Origin: Vibrio campbellii CAIM 519 = NBRC 15631 = ATCC 25920 | GTDB taxonomy: Bacteria > Pseudomonadota > Gammaproteobacteria > Enterobacterales > Vibrionaceae | DNA length: 64,000 bases | Direction of reading: 5' to 3' | NCBI RefSeq assembly: GCF_002163755.1 | Contig: NZ_CP015864.1 | Location: 620,001 to 684,000, forward strand | Shown: positions 33,910-43,135 of the stretch, piece after piece | Position numbering within the stretch: the stretch's first letter is position 1 | How the letters are laid out: every line of letters starts with the position of its first letter | The notes under the pieces: model-generated | What the model was told of the DNA's origin: nothing | Databases searched by the model: none | Seen by the model: only the letters and a program-made list of their open reading frames with translations | Position numbers and translations under genes: made by a program

Positions 33910-36900
33910 TTAAACGTTACATACTGTCGACCAGCTACCGTCACTACCCGGCTCTGATGCTGTCCACCAGTTCGCTTGGTATACCACACCATTGTGAATC
34001 ACTTTATCACCTTGGTTCGCGTGGCTTGGGTTACCTTGCCAGTCCGTTTGTGGGAAGTCTGGGTAAGTCACAAGGCCAGTTGTGTCACAAGTACCAGGCT
34101 CACTACCACCGCCACCACCAGTGCCAGAGTTTAAGTCACCGATTGGTAGGTCTGGTTGCTCAAACTTGAACGCAAACTCTTTACCACCAGAAATCACCGT
34201 GTAGTTAGCTGGGCCAGAGATTGGTAGGTAGTAAACCATATCAAGCTCGTAAGTGCCGCCCGCTGGTAGATCTTTCCATGCTGGTAGCGAGAAAGATACA
34301 CGGTGCATTACACCTTCCAAACCACCAATGTTGTTCGCACGAGTATGTCCAGAAGCAATCACGCTTAGGCCACCACCAGACTGATCTTTCGCGTTATCCG
34401 GTGCCGATACAGGAATATCGAACTGGAATTCAGTACCACCAGGAATCGCTTGACCTGTGTTGTTTGTGAACGTGATCTTAGGGTTGATTGGGTAGTTTTG
34501 GTCACCCACTTTAAAGCCACCAACGCTCACTGCGATATCAACAGCCTCTGTTAGGATACCACCTGTCGCAATCTTGTTACCGTAAGGTGTTGCAGACTTA
34601 AACTTGTCGTAAATCGCTTTAGTCATAGTGTTACCCATGTGGTACTCACCATTACCCGCCGCACAAGCCTGTTCAGTTGCATCAATCGTAGTACGGTTAC
34701 CGTTCGCGTCTAGTACGTAACAGTTGTAGTCACCTGCTAGTTCCCAGAACATGATACCGCCGATCTCTTTATCGATAACGTAGTCCGCTTTCACTTCAAC
34801 AGACGCTTTGTCTTCTGTTGATAGGAATACACTCTTCTCTGCGTTCCATAGCCATGGTGCTACTGCAACATCATCGTAGTTACGCGTGTAAGAACCAACA
34901 AACTTATCGGAAGGATCATTTACAGGGTCAAGTCCGTAAGCTTGAGCGTAAGAACCCCAAATACCTTTCTCTAGGTTCTTCGCGTGCCACATTGGGTTTG
35001 AACCTGCGCCCATTTCGTTGCCTTTAGGGTCAGTGTCATGCCACATGTTATCGATACCGATAGCGCCGTGACCACAGTTGTTCTTCTCACCTTCGCCAGT
35101 ACCCGGCGCACACTCTGCTTGGTTAGGTAGTGCAGCGCGGCCCCAAAGACCATTTTCACCACCAGTTACACCTTGCCAACCGCGAGTGTAGTAAGGCACA
35201 CCAATATTGATACGACCAGCAGGCATTGAACCACGGAAGTAATGGTAAGCCCAGTCAGTGTTCAAGTAACCAATACCACCGTAAGCCGCTGTATCGTATA
35301 CGTTCCATTGAGCAAGCTCAGAGTCTTTACCTGTATCAAATAGTGCCGCGTTGTGACCAACGTGATCGTTCCAAGCACCGTGCAAGTCGTAAGACATGAT
35401 GTTCACGTAATCTAGGTACTTAGTAACATCAAAGGTTTCCATACCACGCAGAAGGTAACCCGACGAAGGCGCTGCGATAGTCAGCATGTAGTGGATACCA
35501 TCTTGTGCAGATGCTGCGTCCAGTTTCTCACGTAGGACCTTCATTAGCTCTTGGTATGAAGCCCATAGGTATGGACGACGTGGTTCCATGAAATCTTTAT
35601 CGTAAGGGTTACCTGCACCCGCCATAGACGTTGGGTACTCGTAGTCGATGTCTAGACCATCGAATTTGTACGTACGCATCATTTCAACTGCAGAAGTCGC
35701 GAACTTCTCGATACCTGCGTGGTTGATTGAACCGTCTGCGTTGGTTGTCATCGTGTAGAAGCCACCATCCGCAACACGATTACCGTCTGCGCCGAAGTGG
35801 CCACCTGTTTCAGCCCAACCACCGATCGAGATCAGCGTTTTAACGTCATGTTTTTGCTTGTAAGTAGCAAGTGCACCGAAGTGACCTTTAAAGCCTAGTG
35901 ATGGGTCTACTTCTACACCCGGCCAAGTTTTACCAGTTGCAGGGTTAGTTGGATCAGTCACGTCACCAACGTTCACTTTACCGTCTGAACCGATGCTTAC
36001 AAACGCGTAGTTAATGTGAGTTAGCTGATCCCAAGGAATGTCTTTCACAAGGTAAGCCGCTTGTGGGTCATCACCACTACGCCAGCTTGTGAAGTAACCA
36101 ATCACACGACGTGGGTGATCTGCCCCCATCAATTCACGGCCGTCTTTGTCGTAAATCGTACAGTAAGGTACATCCACACCAGCCGTTTGGTACAGGCCAT
36201 CAGGACGACAGTTTAAGGTTACTGCACCACCATTTACTGATAGTGATACAAGGGAAGAATCTGTTGTTGCGCCAGCATCGTCAGTCGCTTTGGCATAAAT
36301 CGATACCGAGCCAGCCGCTGCTGGAGTGAAATCAACAGCGTAAGGCGCAGCGGTCGCTGTACCAATCAAAGCTCCTGCGGCAAAGAACTCAACTTTAGCA
36401 ACCGTACCATCCGCGTCTGCCGCAGTAGCAGAAACCGTTACCTTACCGCCAAACTCAACAGAAGTGGTTGATAGCGCTACATCTACCGTTGGTACTTCGT
36501 TACCAGGTTGACCAGTAGCAACTGTAAGCGTAACAGCACTCACAGTGCTCGCTGCGTTTTTATCGTCGTAAGCTTTAGTTGAGAACTCGTGAACACCCTC
36601 TGTCGCCGTCCATGAAGCAGTAAAAGGTGCTGCGGTTGATGTGCCAACCAATGCGCCATCAACAAAGAATTCAACTTTGCTGACTGTGCCGTCAGTGTCT
36701 GCAGCGTCTGCTGCAAGATTAACAACGTCACCAGCTGTGATAGAAGCCGACGCAGAAGGAGAAGTTAGTGAAACAGTCGGTACTTCGTTAAGTGGTGGAT
36801 CAACAGGGCCGCCATCACAAGTGCCAAGGTTTTCCCACTCACCCCATTCACCTGACTGAGCAGGGTTGTTGTTTTGCGTCCAGTAGCGCGCTTTAAATGC

Positions 36901-37071
36901 GCTATTTTCGTGCTGAACTTGGTCACCACCATTATAAACTTTCGATGAATCCCAAGCTTCTAAAGGTGTACAGTCAACGGCTGCGTAGCTGTTGAATGCC
37001 ATTAGACAAGATGCAGTCAAAGTACTGAGTGTGAATACACTCTTTCCTGCTTTCCCGTTTCTAAGGTACAT
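33910..37071 (-). CDS. Multidomain secreted GH18 chitinase
   Basis: This 1053-residue enzyme hydrolyses chitin outside the cell. Domain order: Sec signal (1-30); a CBM5/12 chitin-binding module near 32-85 (W..WDSSKVYNGGDQV..RYWTQ); two bacterial Ig-like repeats about 97-285, each with DGTV.KVEFF.DGALVGT; a GH18 catalytic barrel about 320-830 with RRVIGYFTSWRS, SIGGWAE and the catalytic motif DGLDIDYEYP at about 470-478; a chitinase C-terminal beta domain (FTNNTGQAIPGGTEFQFDIP); a glycine linker; and a second CBM5/12 at the C-terminus (GNPSHANQGDKVIHNGVVYQ region). Start 37071 has AAGGAAGAG upstream; a longer frame to 37107 would spoil the signal peptide. It looks monocistronic and an AT-rich promoter region of 280 bases precedes it. 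Confidence 0.93.
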   Translation of the reverse strand: MYLRNGKAGKSVFTLSTLTASCLMAFNSYAAVDCTPLEAWDSSKVYNGGDQVQHENSAFKARYWTQNNNPAQSGEWGEWENLGTCDGGPVDPPLNEVPTVSLTSPSASASITAGDVVNLAADAADTDGTVSKVEFFVDGALVGTSTAAPFTASWTATEGVHEFSTKAYDDKNAASTVSAVTLTVATGQPGNEVPTVDVALSTTSVEFGGKVTVSATAADADGTVAKVEFFAAGALIGTATAAPYAVDFTPAAAGSVSIYAKATDDAGATTDSSLVSLSVNGGAVTLNCRPDGLYQTAGVDVPYCTIYDKDGRELMGADHPRRVIGYFTSWRSGDDPQAAYLVKDIPWDQLTHINYAFVSIGSDGKVNVGDVTDPTNPATGKTWPGVEVDPSLGFKGHFGALATYKQKHDVKTLISIGGWAETGGHFGADGNRVADGGFYTMTTNADGSINHAGIEKFATSAVEMMRTYKFDGLDIDYEYPTSMAGAGNPYDKDFMEPRRPYLWASYQELMKVLREKLDAASAQDGIHYMLTIAAPSSGYLLRGMETFDVTKYLDYVNIMSYDLHGAWNDHVGHNAALFDTGKDSELAQWNVYDTAAYGGIGYLNTDWAYHYFRGSMPAGRINIGVPYYTRGWQGVTGGENGLWGRAALPNQAECAPGTGEGEKNNCGHGAIGIDNMWHDTDPKGNEMGAGSNPMWHAKNLEKGIWGSYAQAYGLDPVNDPSDKFVGSYTRNYDDVAVAPWLWNAEKSVFLSTEDKASVEVKADYVIDKEIGGIMFWELAGDYNCYVLDANGNRTTIDATEQACAAGNGEYHMGNTMTKAIYDKFKSATPYGNKIATGGILTEAVDIAVSVGGFKVGDQNYPINPKITFTNNTGQAIPGGTEFQFDIPVSAPDNAKDQSGGGLSVIASGHTRANNIGGLEGVMHRVSFSLPAWKDLPAGGTYELDMVYYLPISGPANYTVISGGKEFAFKFEQPDLPIGDLNSGTGGGGGSEPGTCDTTGLVTYPDFPQTDWQGNPSHANQGDKVIHNGVVYQANWWTASEPGSDGSWSTVCNV

Positions 37072-37349
37072 ATTACTCTTCCTTAAGTTATTGTTAATAC
37101 AATACAAAATACGCTTTATCTTTGCGTACCTTTTACTTTTGTTTCGACGTAAAATAACTTAAGTACAAGTACAGAATTTCACACTACTTATTTATAAATT
37201 TTCAGCAACACCTCTCAAGAATCCACTCATATATTGCAAGAATTGACATCTTATTTTGCACCAACAACTAATTTCACTACTCAAATAAATATATCGATCG
37301 CAAATTAATAAAAAAGAGAAAAAAAGTCCTAATCTTGAAATAAAGATCA

Positions 37350-38231
37350 CTAAGCCTTTGTTGCTCTTGGTGTTTCATTAAAATGTCTTTTATATTCGCG
37401 ACTGAACTGTGACGGACTGCTGTAGCCTACTAGCCTCGCAGCATCATTCACTCTGCGCCCTTCTACTTGGATAAGTTCACGCGCTTTGTTGAGACGCACC
37501 TTTTTTATGTATTGCAAAGGCGACTCTAGAGTGACACTTCTGAAGGCTTGATGAAACGCAGATACGCTCATGTTCGCCTCTTCCGCCAAGGATTGTACAT
37601 TCAGTTGTTCGTGATATTCCTGATGAACACGATTGAGAGCTTTAGCTACGCGAGCATAAAAGCCTTCTTGGTGCGCCAATTCAAAGAGAACATGGCCAGA
37701 TTCGCTTACCAATGCTCGATAAACTATCTCTTCTAAAAGCATCTCACCGAGCATGGCAACCTCTAGCTCGTCACATAACGTCGTCATCAGGCGTTTACAT
37801 GCATCAAGCATTTGCTCGTTCATTTGTACCGACTTCAACCCGCAGCGAGTGGCGTCTTCACACACATTAGTAAAACGTTGTGATTCCAACTTATTCACGA
37901 GCTTTTGTAGCAGTGCTGGAGAAATATCGATAGAGATACCTAGTAAGGGTTCATTGTCGACGGCAATCGCTTCACACTCGAGCGGCATCGGGACGCCAAC
38001 CACCAAATAATCATCGGGTCCATAACGTACCGGACTTTGGCCAATATGGATGTTCTTGTACCCTTGTCCCAACACGATAATGCCAGACTGGTACACGAAA
38101 GGTTGGCGATTATTCCCTTTACTACTGCGGTAAAACCACACCCCATCAATGGCGGTTTCTTTAATCCCTTCGAGATCGTCTAAGCCGAATTTCGTCGCGT
38201 ATTGCTGCATGCTCTCAGCAAGTGTCTTCAT
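37350..38231 (-). CDS. yqhC: AraC-family regulator, YqhC-like
   Basis: This 293-residue regulator has an AraC_N-type cupin sensor domain and a C-terminal helix-turn-helix pair (LAEEANMSVSAFHQAFRSVT and VNDAARLVGYSSPSQFSREYKRHFNETP). Its position, divergent from a yqhD gene, repeats the E. coli yqhC-yqhD arrangement, in which YqhC activates yqhD in response to reactive aldehydes. ATG 38231 has GGAGTG seven bases before it; the GTG at 38255 would put this site inside the gene. That it controls the adjacent reductase is an inference from the layout. Confidence 0.85.
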   Translation of the reverse strand: MKTLAESMQQYATKFGLDDLEGIKETAIDGVWFYRSSKGNNRQPFVYQSGIIVLGQGYKNIHIGQSPVRYGPDDYLVVGVPMPLECEAIAVDNEPLLGISIDISPALLQKLVNKLESQRFTNVCEDATRCGLKSVQMNEQMLDACKRLMTTLCDELEVAMLGEMLLEEIVYRALVSESGHVLFELAHQEGFYARVAKALNRVHQEYHEQLNVQSLAEEANMSVSAFHQAFRSVTLESPLQYIKKVRLNKARELIQVEGRRVNDAARLVGYSSPSQFSREYKRHFNETPRATKA

Positions 38232-38412
38232 TTTGTCACTCCATTCATTTGCCACACACTATACTTGGAGTTCGTCACTCAGTTCCAGAGCAATGCATGC
38301 AATTATGTAGGAATAGGCAATAAATTTGCAGAAATCGGCCTACTCAGCCACTCTAGCACGTACTAATATGCACATATTCACTCTCCTCACATTGGAAGCA
38401 AGAGGTATAATA

Positions 38413-39561
38413 ATGAACTTTTCATACGTCAACCCAACTCAAATCTTCTTCGGCCAAGGCCAAATCGCGGCAATCAAAGACGCAATTCCTGCCGACCAAA
38501 AAGTACTTGTGATCTACGGCGGCGGCTCGATCAAGAAGAACGGTGTTTACGATCAAGTAGCGCAAGCATTGGAAGGCCGGGAGTGGCTTGAGTTTTCGGG
38601 TGTTGAGCCAAACCCAACTAAAGAAACACTAGATAAAGCGGTAGCTATCGTAAAAGAACAAAACGTTGATTTTATCCTAGCTGTAGGCGGTGGTTCAGTT
38701 ATCGATGGTTCTAAGTACGTCGCAGCATCAGCAAAATACGACGGTGATGGTTGGGACATCATGGTAGGCAAGCATCAAGTAACCGAAGCAACGTCACTTG
38801 CTGCCATTCTTACGTTGCCTGCGACAGGTTCTGAGTCAAACATGGGCGCGGTAATCACTAAAAAAGAAACGCAAGATAAATTGGCGTTCCTAGCACCTGC
38901 AGTTCAACCGAAGTTTGCAGTTCTTGACCCAGACGTAATGAAAACCCTACCAGAGCGTCAGCTTATCAATGGTCTCGTGGATGCATGGGTTCACGTTTGT
39001 GAGCAATATCTAACACTACCGACAGGCGCGATGGTTCAAGACGGTTACGCAGAAGCACTACTGAAAAACCTTAAAGTACTGTGCGATCAGTTCGCAGAGC
39101 GCGATAACGACCAATGGCGTGCCAACCTAATGTGGACAGCAAACCAAGCATTGAACGGTCTTATCGGTAGCGGTGTTCCTCAAGACTGGGCAACACACAT
39201 GATTGGTCACGAACTAACGGCACTTTGGCACGTAGACCACGCACGTTCACTAGCGATCATCCAACCATCACTACTTCGTAACCAAATGCAATTCAAACGC
39301 CCTAAGCTTGAGCAAATGGGTCGCAACGTGTTTGGCTTATCAGAAGGTGAAGATTTGGCAGAGCGCACGATTCAAGCGATCGAAGCTTTCTACCATCAGC
39401 TAGACGTCGCAACTCAACTTGAAGGTTACGGTGATGATCGTGAAGCCGCTATTGACTCAGTCATTGCACAGCTATCAAAGCATGGCATGACCGTTCTTGG
39501 TGAGAACCAAGCGATTGACCTAGAAAACAGTCGAAAAATTCTTGATCTAGCAGTCGCATAA
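38413..39561 (+). CDS. yqhD: Iron-dependent alcohol dehydrogenase / NADPH aldehyde reductase YqhD
   Basis: This 382-residue enzyme matches YqhD of the group III alcohol dehydrogenases, which reduce short and toxic aldehydes with NADPH. Signature parts are GGGSIKKNGV, LAVGGGSVIDGSKY, LTLPATGSESN, VDAWVHVCEQY, GVPQDWATHMIGHELTALWHVDHA (metal ligands D and H) and GMTVLGENQ. The ATG at 38413 follows AGAGG. Expression is probably under the divergent YqhC-like activator. Confidence 0.93.
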   Translation: MNFSYVNPTQIFFGQGQIAAIKDAIPADQKVLVIYGGGSIKKNGVYDQVAQALEGREWLEFSGVEPNPTKETLDKAVAIVKEQNVDFILAVGGGSVIDGSKYVAASAKYDGDGWDIMVGKHQVTEATSLAAILTLPATGSESNMGAVITKKETQDKLAFLAPAVQPKFAVLDPDVMKTLPERQLINGLVDAWVHVCEQYLTLPTGAMVQDGYAEALLKNLKVLCDQFAERDNDQWRANLMWTANQALNGLIGSGVPQDWATHMIGHELTALWHVDHARSLAIIQPSLLRNQMQFKRPKLEQMGRNVFGLSEGEDLAERTIQAIEAFYHQLDVATQLEGYGDDREAAIDSVIAQLSKHGMTVLGENQAIDLENSRKILDLAVA

Positions 39562-39591
39562 CGACTCGATCTATCAAATTACTGCCTTTTT

Positions 39592-39634
39592 TAACGGTAT
39601 TGTGTCCGCGCAGACACAATGCCGTTTTTTTATG
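39592..39634 (+). terminator. Terminator after yqhD
   Basis: A stem AACGGTATTGTGTC / GACACAATGCCGTT with a CGCGCA loop and one mismatch is followed by T7. Confidence 0.9.
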
Positions 39635-39827
39635 GTAATTTAGCCGCACACTGACAAAACGATGTAAATTGAACTTTTCTGCTAAAAAAATTACAAACAG
39701 GCGATAGTTCGATGTTGTTGTGTAAGCCGATGACCAAAAACAAACCAAGTGCTTACCAATCGAATTGTCACTTTTTTGCTTGCTCATAAAAAATGAGCGT
39801 TTAGTCGTCTATTCAAGAGTTATTCGT

Positions 39828-40466
39828 ATGTGGCTGATTGTCGTAGCTTGCGCGCTCATACATATCATCAGCATTAAGACTGGCCCTAAGTGGTTATTCT
39901 TTTTGACCAAACCGCTTCCAATCACAGCAATGATTGGGATGTTAATGCTGTCTCCAGCAAGTCACCTACCCTACACCCAGTGGATCATTGGCGGGCTCTC
40001 ACTGTCACTCATGGGTGACTTAATTTTGATGCACCCAAAAGACAAATTTGTTGCGGGCATTAAACTGTTTTGCCTTGCTCAAATTAGTTATGCCTTGGGT
40101 TTCATCAATATGGCGGCTTGGCATTTTACTCCATGGATTCCCTTTGCCGTATTTGGCGCAGGGCTGTGTGCCTATTTCTTTTTTAAGCCCGATTTAGGGA
40201 AAGAAAAGTGGTCGGTAGCTAGCTACATCTTTGTTTTGATGACCATGCTTTGGATGGCATTGGAATACTACGCCAGTGGTAAAACCCAATCGTCGGCGTT
40301 CGCCGTACTAGGCAGTTTTATCTTCACCATGTCTGGTGTTGTCCTTGCCTTCGAACGATTTGGCAGTACATCGGTATTTTCTCGCCAAGTGGTGATGACA
40401 ACTTATTACTCGGCACAGTTTCTTATCACCATGTCTGTCTTCGCAATTGTGATCCGTTTTCTCTAA
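39828..40466 (+). CDS. yhhN: YhhN/TMEM86-family membrane protein (lysoplasmalogenase)
   Basis: This 212-residue inner-membrane protein has about eight hydrophobic helices and the YhhN pattern: FFLTKPLPITAMI near the start, GLSLSLMGDLILM with its acidic residue, CLAQISYALGFI and YYSAQFLITMS. The eukaryotic TMEM86 members hydrolyse lysoplasmalogens; activity in bacteria is less clear. The length matches E. coli YhhN (208). ATG 39828 is preceded by AAGAG. It stands alone between yqhD and an ABC operon. Confidence 0.85.
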   Translation: MWLIVVACALIHIISIKTGPKWLFFLTKPLPITAMIGMLMLSPASHLPYTQWIIGGLSLSLMGDLILMHPKDKFVAGIKLFCLAQISYALGFINMAAWHFTPWIPFAVFGAGLCAYFFFKPDLGKEKWSVASYIFVLMTMLWMALEYYASGKTQSSAFAVLGSFIFTMSGVVLAFERFGSTSVFSRQVVMTTYYSAQFLITMSVFAIVIRFL

Positions 40467-40592
40467 AACTGACTATATTATCGGTTAGTTTTGTCATGAG
40501 TTATTTGCTCACCAGTTGGACAGCTTACCTCTGATAAACAGGTGCAATACGGTTAATAAATTGTTATTGTAGAAAAAAATTTATTCTAAAAG

Positions 40593-41336
40593 TTGGCAGC
40601 CTTGAAAGAGAAAAATATCGTCGTAGAGTTCAGCGGCGTAAACAAGTGGTATGGTGAATACCACGCCCTTAAAGACATTAATTTTTCAGTACACACCGGT
40701 GAAATCGTGGTCGTTTGTGGCCCTTCCGGCTCAGGTAAATCCACGCTAATTCGATGCATCAACCACTTAGAATCCATCCAAGAGGGCGAGCTCAGCGTCT
40801 TTGAGCATCCTGCAAATTCCAAAGCACAAAAACCGGGTAAAGTCGGCATGGTATTCCAGCACTTTCATCTTTTTCCGCACCTCACGGTTTTAGAAAACCT
40901 GACTCTTGCCCCAATCCGCACTCTGAAGCTATCGAAGCAGGAAGCAGAAGAACGTGCAATGCACTATCTCAAGCGCGTTAATATCGAAGAGCAAGCCAAC
41001 AAATACCCAATTCAACTGTCTGGTGGTCAGCAGCAACGTGTGGCTATCGCACGCTCGCTCTGTATGGAGCCAGATTTATTGCTGTTTGACGAGCCAACCT
41101 CGGCGCTCGATCCTGAAATGATCAACGAAGTGTTGGACGTGATGGTGGAGTTAGCACAAAGTGGCATGACCATGATTTGTGTGACTCACGAAATGGGATT
41201 TGCGAAAAAAGTAGCGAATCGAGTGGTATTTATGGACGAGGGTGAAATCATCGAAATGAACTCACCCGTTGCACTGTTTGAAACCCCTCAACACCCTCGT
41301 ACACAAGCGTTTTTGAATCAGATTCTGAGCTACTAA
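40593..41336 (+). CDS. Polar amino-acid ABC transporter, ATPase
   Basis: This ~247-residue protein is a GlnQ/ArtP-type ATPase: GPSGSGKST (Walker A), Q-loop MVFQHFHLFPHL, signature LSGGQQQR, LLLFDEPTSALDPE (Walker B) and CVTHEMGFA. It powers uptake of a polar amino acid with the next three genes. The start is a TTG (40593) since no ATG fits; an alternative TTG at 40602 exists and neither has a strong ribosome binding site. The next gene starts three bases after the stop. Confidence 0.88.
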   Translation: MAALKEKNIVVEFSGVNKWYGEYHALKDINFSVHTGEIVVVCGPSGSGKSTLIRCINHLESIQEGELSVFEHPANSKAQKPGKVGMVFQHFHLFPHLTVLENLTLAPIRTLKLSKQEAEERAMHYLKRVNIEEQANKYPIQLSGGQQQRVAIARSLCMEPDLLLFDEPTSALDPEMINEVLDVMVELAQSGMTMICVTHEMGFAKKVANRVVFMDEGEIIEMNSPVALFETPQHPRTQAFLNQILSY

Positions 41337-41339
41337 CCA

Positions 41340-42137
41340 ATGGTATTTCGAGTCCTAAAACCCGTTTTACAAGCCCTACTCCAAATCGCGATTCTACTGA
41401 TTGCGATCGTTTGGGTGCTTGATTCCGGCGCACAAGCGATGGGTTATCAATGGCAGTGGGAGCGTGTGCCTGACTACATCGCGTTTTACGAAGATGGCGA
41501 ATGGTGGCCAGCCGAGTTAATAGAAGGCCTCATCGTCACACTAAAAATTTCTGCCATTAGCCTGTTCTTCACATTAGTGATTGGTTTGGTTACCGCACTG
41601 CTGCGTCTAAGCAACTCCAAAGTTGGTAATGCGATCGGCACTACTTACGTCGAGTTAATTCGTAATACGCCATTGTTGGTGCAAATCTACCTACTCTACT
41701 TCGTGTTTGGCCCTGTCATCGGCCTAGACAGATTCAGTACCGCCGTTTTAGCGCTGTCCCTTTTCCAAGGGGCGTACACCGCGGAGATCTTCCGTGCAGG
41801 CTTAAACAGCATTCCCAAAGGTCAATTTGAGGCAGCGAAAAGCTTGGGACTGTCCCCTCTCTTTGCGTACAAAGATGTGATTCTTCCTCAGGTACTCCAA
41901 CGTACTTTGCCACCACTGACCAACGAAGTCGTGTCACTGATTAAAAACTCTTCGATTGTGAGTGTTATGGCGATCTTCGACCTCACCACCGAAGCGAGAA
42001 ACATCGTCTCTGAAACGGCGATGCCTTTTGAAATCTGGTTTACCGTGGCAGCAATCTACCTTGCTCTCACATTATCACTTTCTGGCTTATCCGCTTGGCT
42101 GGAACACAAACTAGGAGCCAGTTGGCGCAAATTATAA
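41340..42137 (+). CDS. Polar amino-acid ABC transporter, permease 1
   Basis: This 265-residue membrane protein has the HisM/GlnP permease core: an N-terminal membrane helix (LLQIAILLIAIVWVLDSG), LIEGLIVTLKISAIS, ELIRNTPLLVQIYLLYFVFG and the EAA loop EAAKSLGLSPLFAYKDVILPQVLQR. It forms the channel with the second permease at 43136-44056. It starts three bases after the ATPase gene and is followed after nine bases by the binding protein gene, so the three are one operon. Confidence 0.9.
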   Translation: MVFRVLKPVLQALLQIAILLIAIVWVLDSGAQAMGYQWQWERVPDYIAFYEDGEWWPAELIEGLIVTLKISAISLFFTLVIGLVTALLRLSNSKVGNAIGTTYVELIRNTPLLVQIYLLYFVFGPVIGLDRFSTAVLALSLFQGAYTAEIFRAGLNSIPKGQFEAAKSLGLSPLFAYKDVILPQVLQRTLPPLTNEVVSLIKNSSIVSVMAIFDLTTEARNIVSETAMPFEIWFTVAAIYLALTLSLSGLSAWLEHKLGASWRKL

Positions 42138-42146
42138 GGAGATAAC

Positions 42147-42965
42147 ATGAAGTTATTCAAAGCGACCATTACTGCATTATTGGGGCTTGCGATTGCGTTA
42201 CCATCATTAGCCAATGAAGAAGCCGCAACGCCGAACGTAGATCAAATCAAAGAGCGTGGCACGTTGCGCGTTGGTATGTCGACATTCGTGCCTTGGGCAA
42301 TGCGTAACAAACAAGGTGAACTGATTGGTTTTGAAATCGACGTGGCAAAACGCTTAGCCGCAGATTCAGGCCTCAAAGTCGAGTTTGTCCCAACCGCGTG
42401 GGACGGCATCATCCCAGCTCTTCTTGCTAAGAAGTTCGACGTAATCATCGGTGGCATGTCGGTCACTCCAGAGCGTTCGAAAAGCGTGCTTTTCACTGAA
42501 CCTTATTCGCATTCTGGCGTACAAGTTGCCGCAAACAAAGAACTAGCAGAAGGTTTTAGCGAGTTTTCAGATTTTGACTCTCGCCGTGTGAAGATTGCCG
42601 CTCGTCGTGGGGCGTTCACTGTGCAAGTAGCGCGTGAGACTTTCCCTAAAGCGAAGATCCTTCAGTTCGATGACGACGCTCAAGCATTCCAAGAAGTACT
42701 AAACGGCAATGCCCACGCGGTGATTGCATCAAGCCCGAAACCAGAGCACGAAGCGATCAAGCACGCAGACAAATTGTTCATTCCGTTTTCAGAGCGTCTG
42801 TCAAAAGGCAACGAAGCCTTCGCCGTTCGTCTAGGTGAAGAAGATAAAAAAGCCTTCTTCAACCAGTGGATTGAAGCACGCACGCAAGACGGTTGGCTAG
42901 ATGAGCGTTACGAGTACTGGTTCTCGACGCTAGATTGGCAAGACCAAGTTGCACAAGGCCAATAG
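42147..42965 (+). CDS. Periplasmic amino-acid binding protein
   Basis: This 272-residue protein has a signal peptide (MKLFKATITALLGLAIALPSLA) and the SBP_bac_3 fold: IKERGTLRVGMSTFVPWAM, GFEIDVAKRLAADSG, FDVIIGGMSVTPERSKSVLFTEPY and a C-terminal DDKKAFFNQW-type end. It captures the substrate in the periplasm and delivers it to the two permeases. The aromatic and acidic residues near the pocket do not allow a firm choice between glutamate, aspartate, arginine or glutamine. An AAGGAG site precedes the ATG. Confidence 0.9.
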   Translation: MKLFKATITALLGLAIALPSLANEEAATPNVDQIKERGTLRVGMSTFVPWAMRNKQGELIGFEIDVAKRLAADSGLKVEFVPTAWDGIIPALLAKKFDVIIGGMSVTPERSKSVLFTEPYSHSGVQVAANKELAEGFSEFSDFDSRRVKIAARRGAFTVQVARETFPKAKILQFDDDAQAFQEVLNGNAHAVIASSPKPEHEAIKHADKLFIPFSERLSKGNEAFAVRLGEEDKKAFFNQWIEARTQDGWLDERYEYWFSTLDWQDQVAQGQ

Positions 42966-43048
42966 CCCTCGCTGTTACTCATAAAGTCATAAGCTGTCAC
43001 GGTTGCTCATAGCGTCAGAATAATGAGCACTTTCACAGCCATTGCAAC

Positions 43049-43109
43049 TTTTACAATAAATACAATTTTTACAATAAATACAATGACCGACTCGTTTAAC
43101 GGGTCGGTA
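43049..43109 (+). repeat. Tandem 18-base repeat and intercistronic hairpin
   Basis: TTTTACAATAAATACAAT occurs twice in tandem (43049-43066 and 43067-43084). It is followed at once by a hairpin ACCGAC..GTCGGT (about 43086-43108) and T-rich sequence. It lies between the binding-protein gene and the second permease. Such a hairpin often stabilises the abundant binding-protein transcript and lowers downstream expression. Confidence 0.6.
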
Positions 43110-43135
43110 TTTATCTTTACTACCGGAGTCAAACC

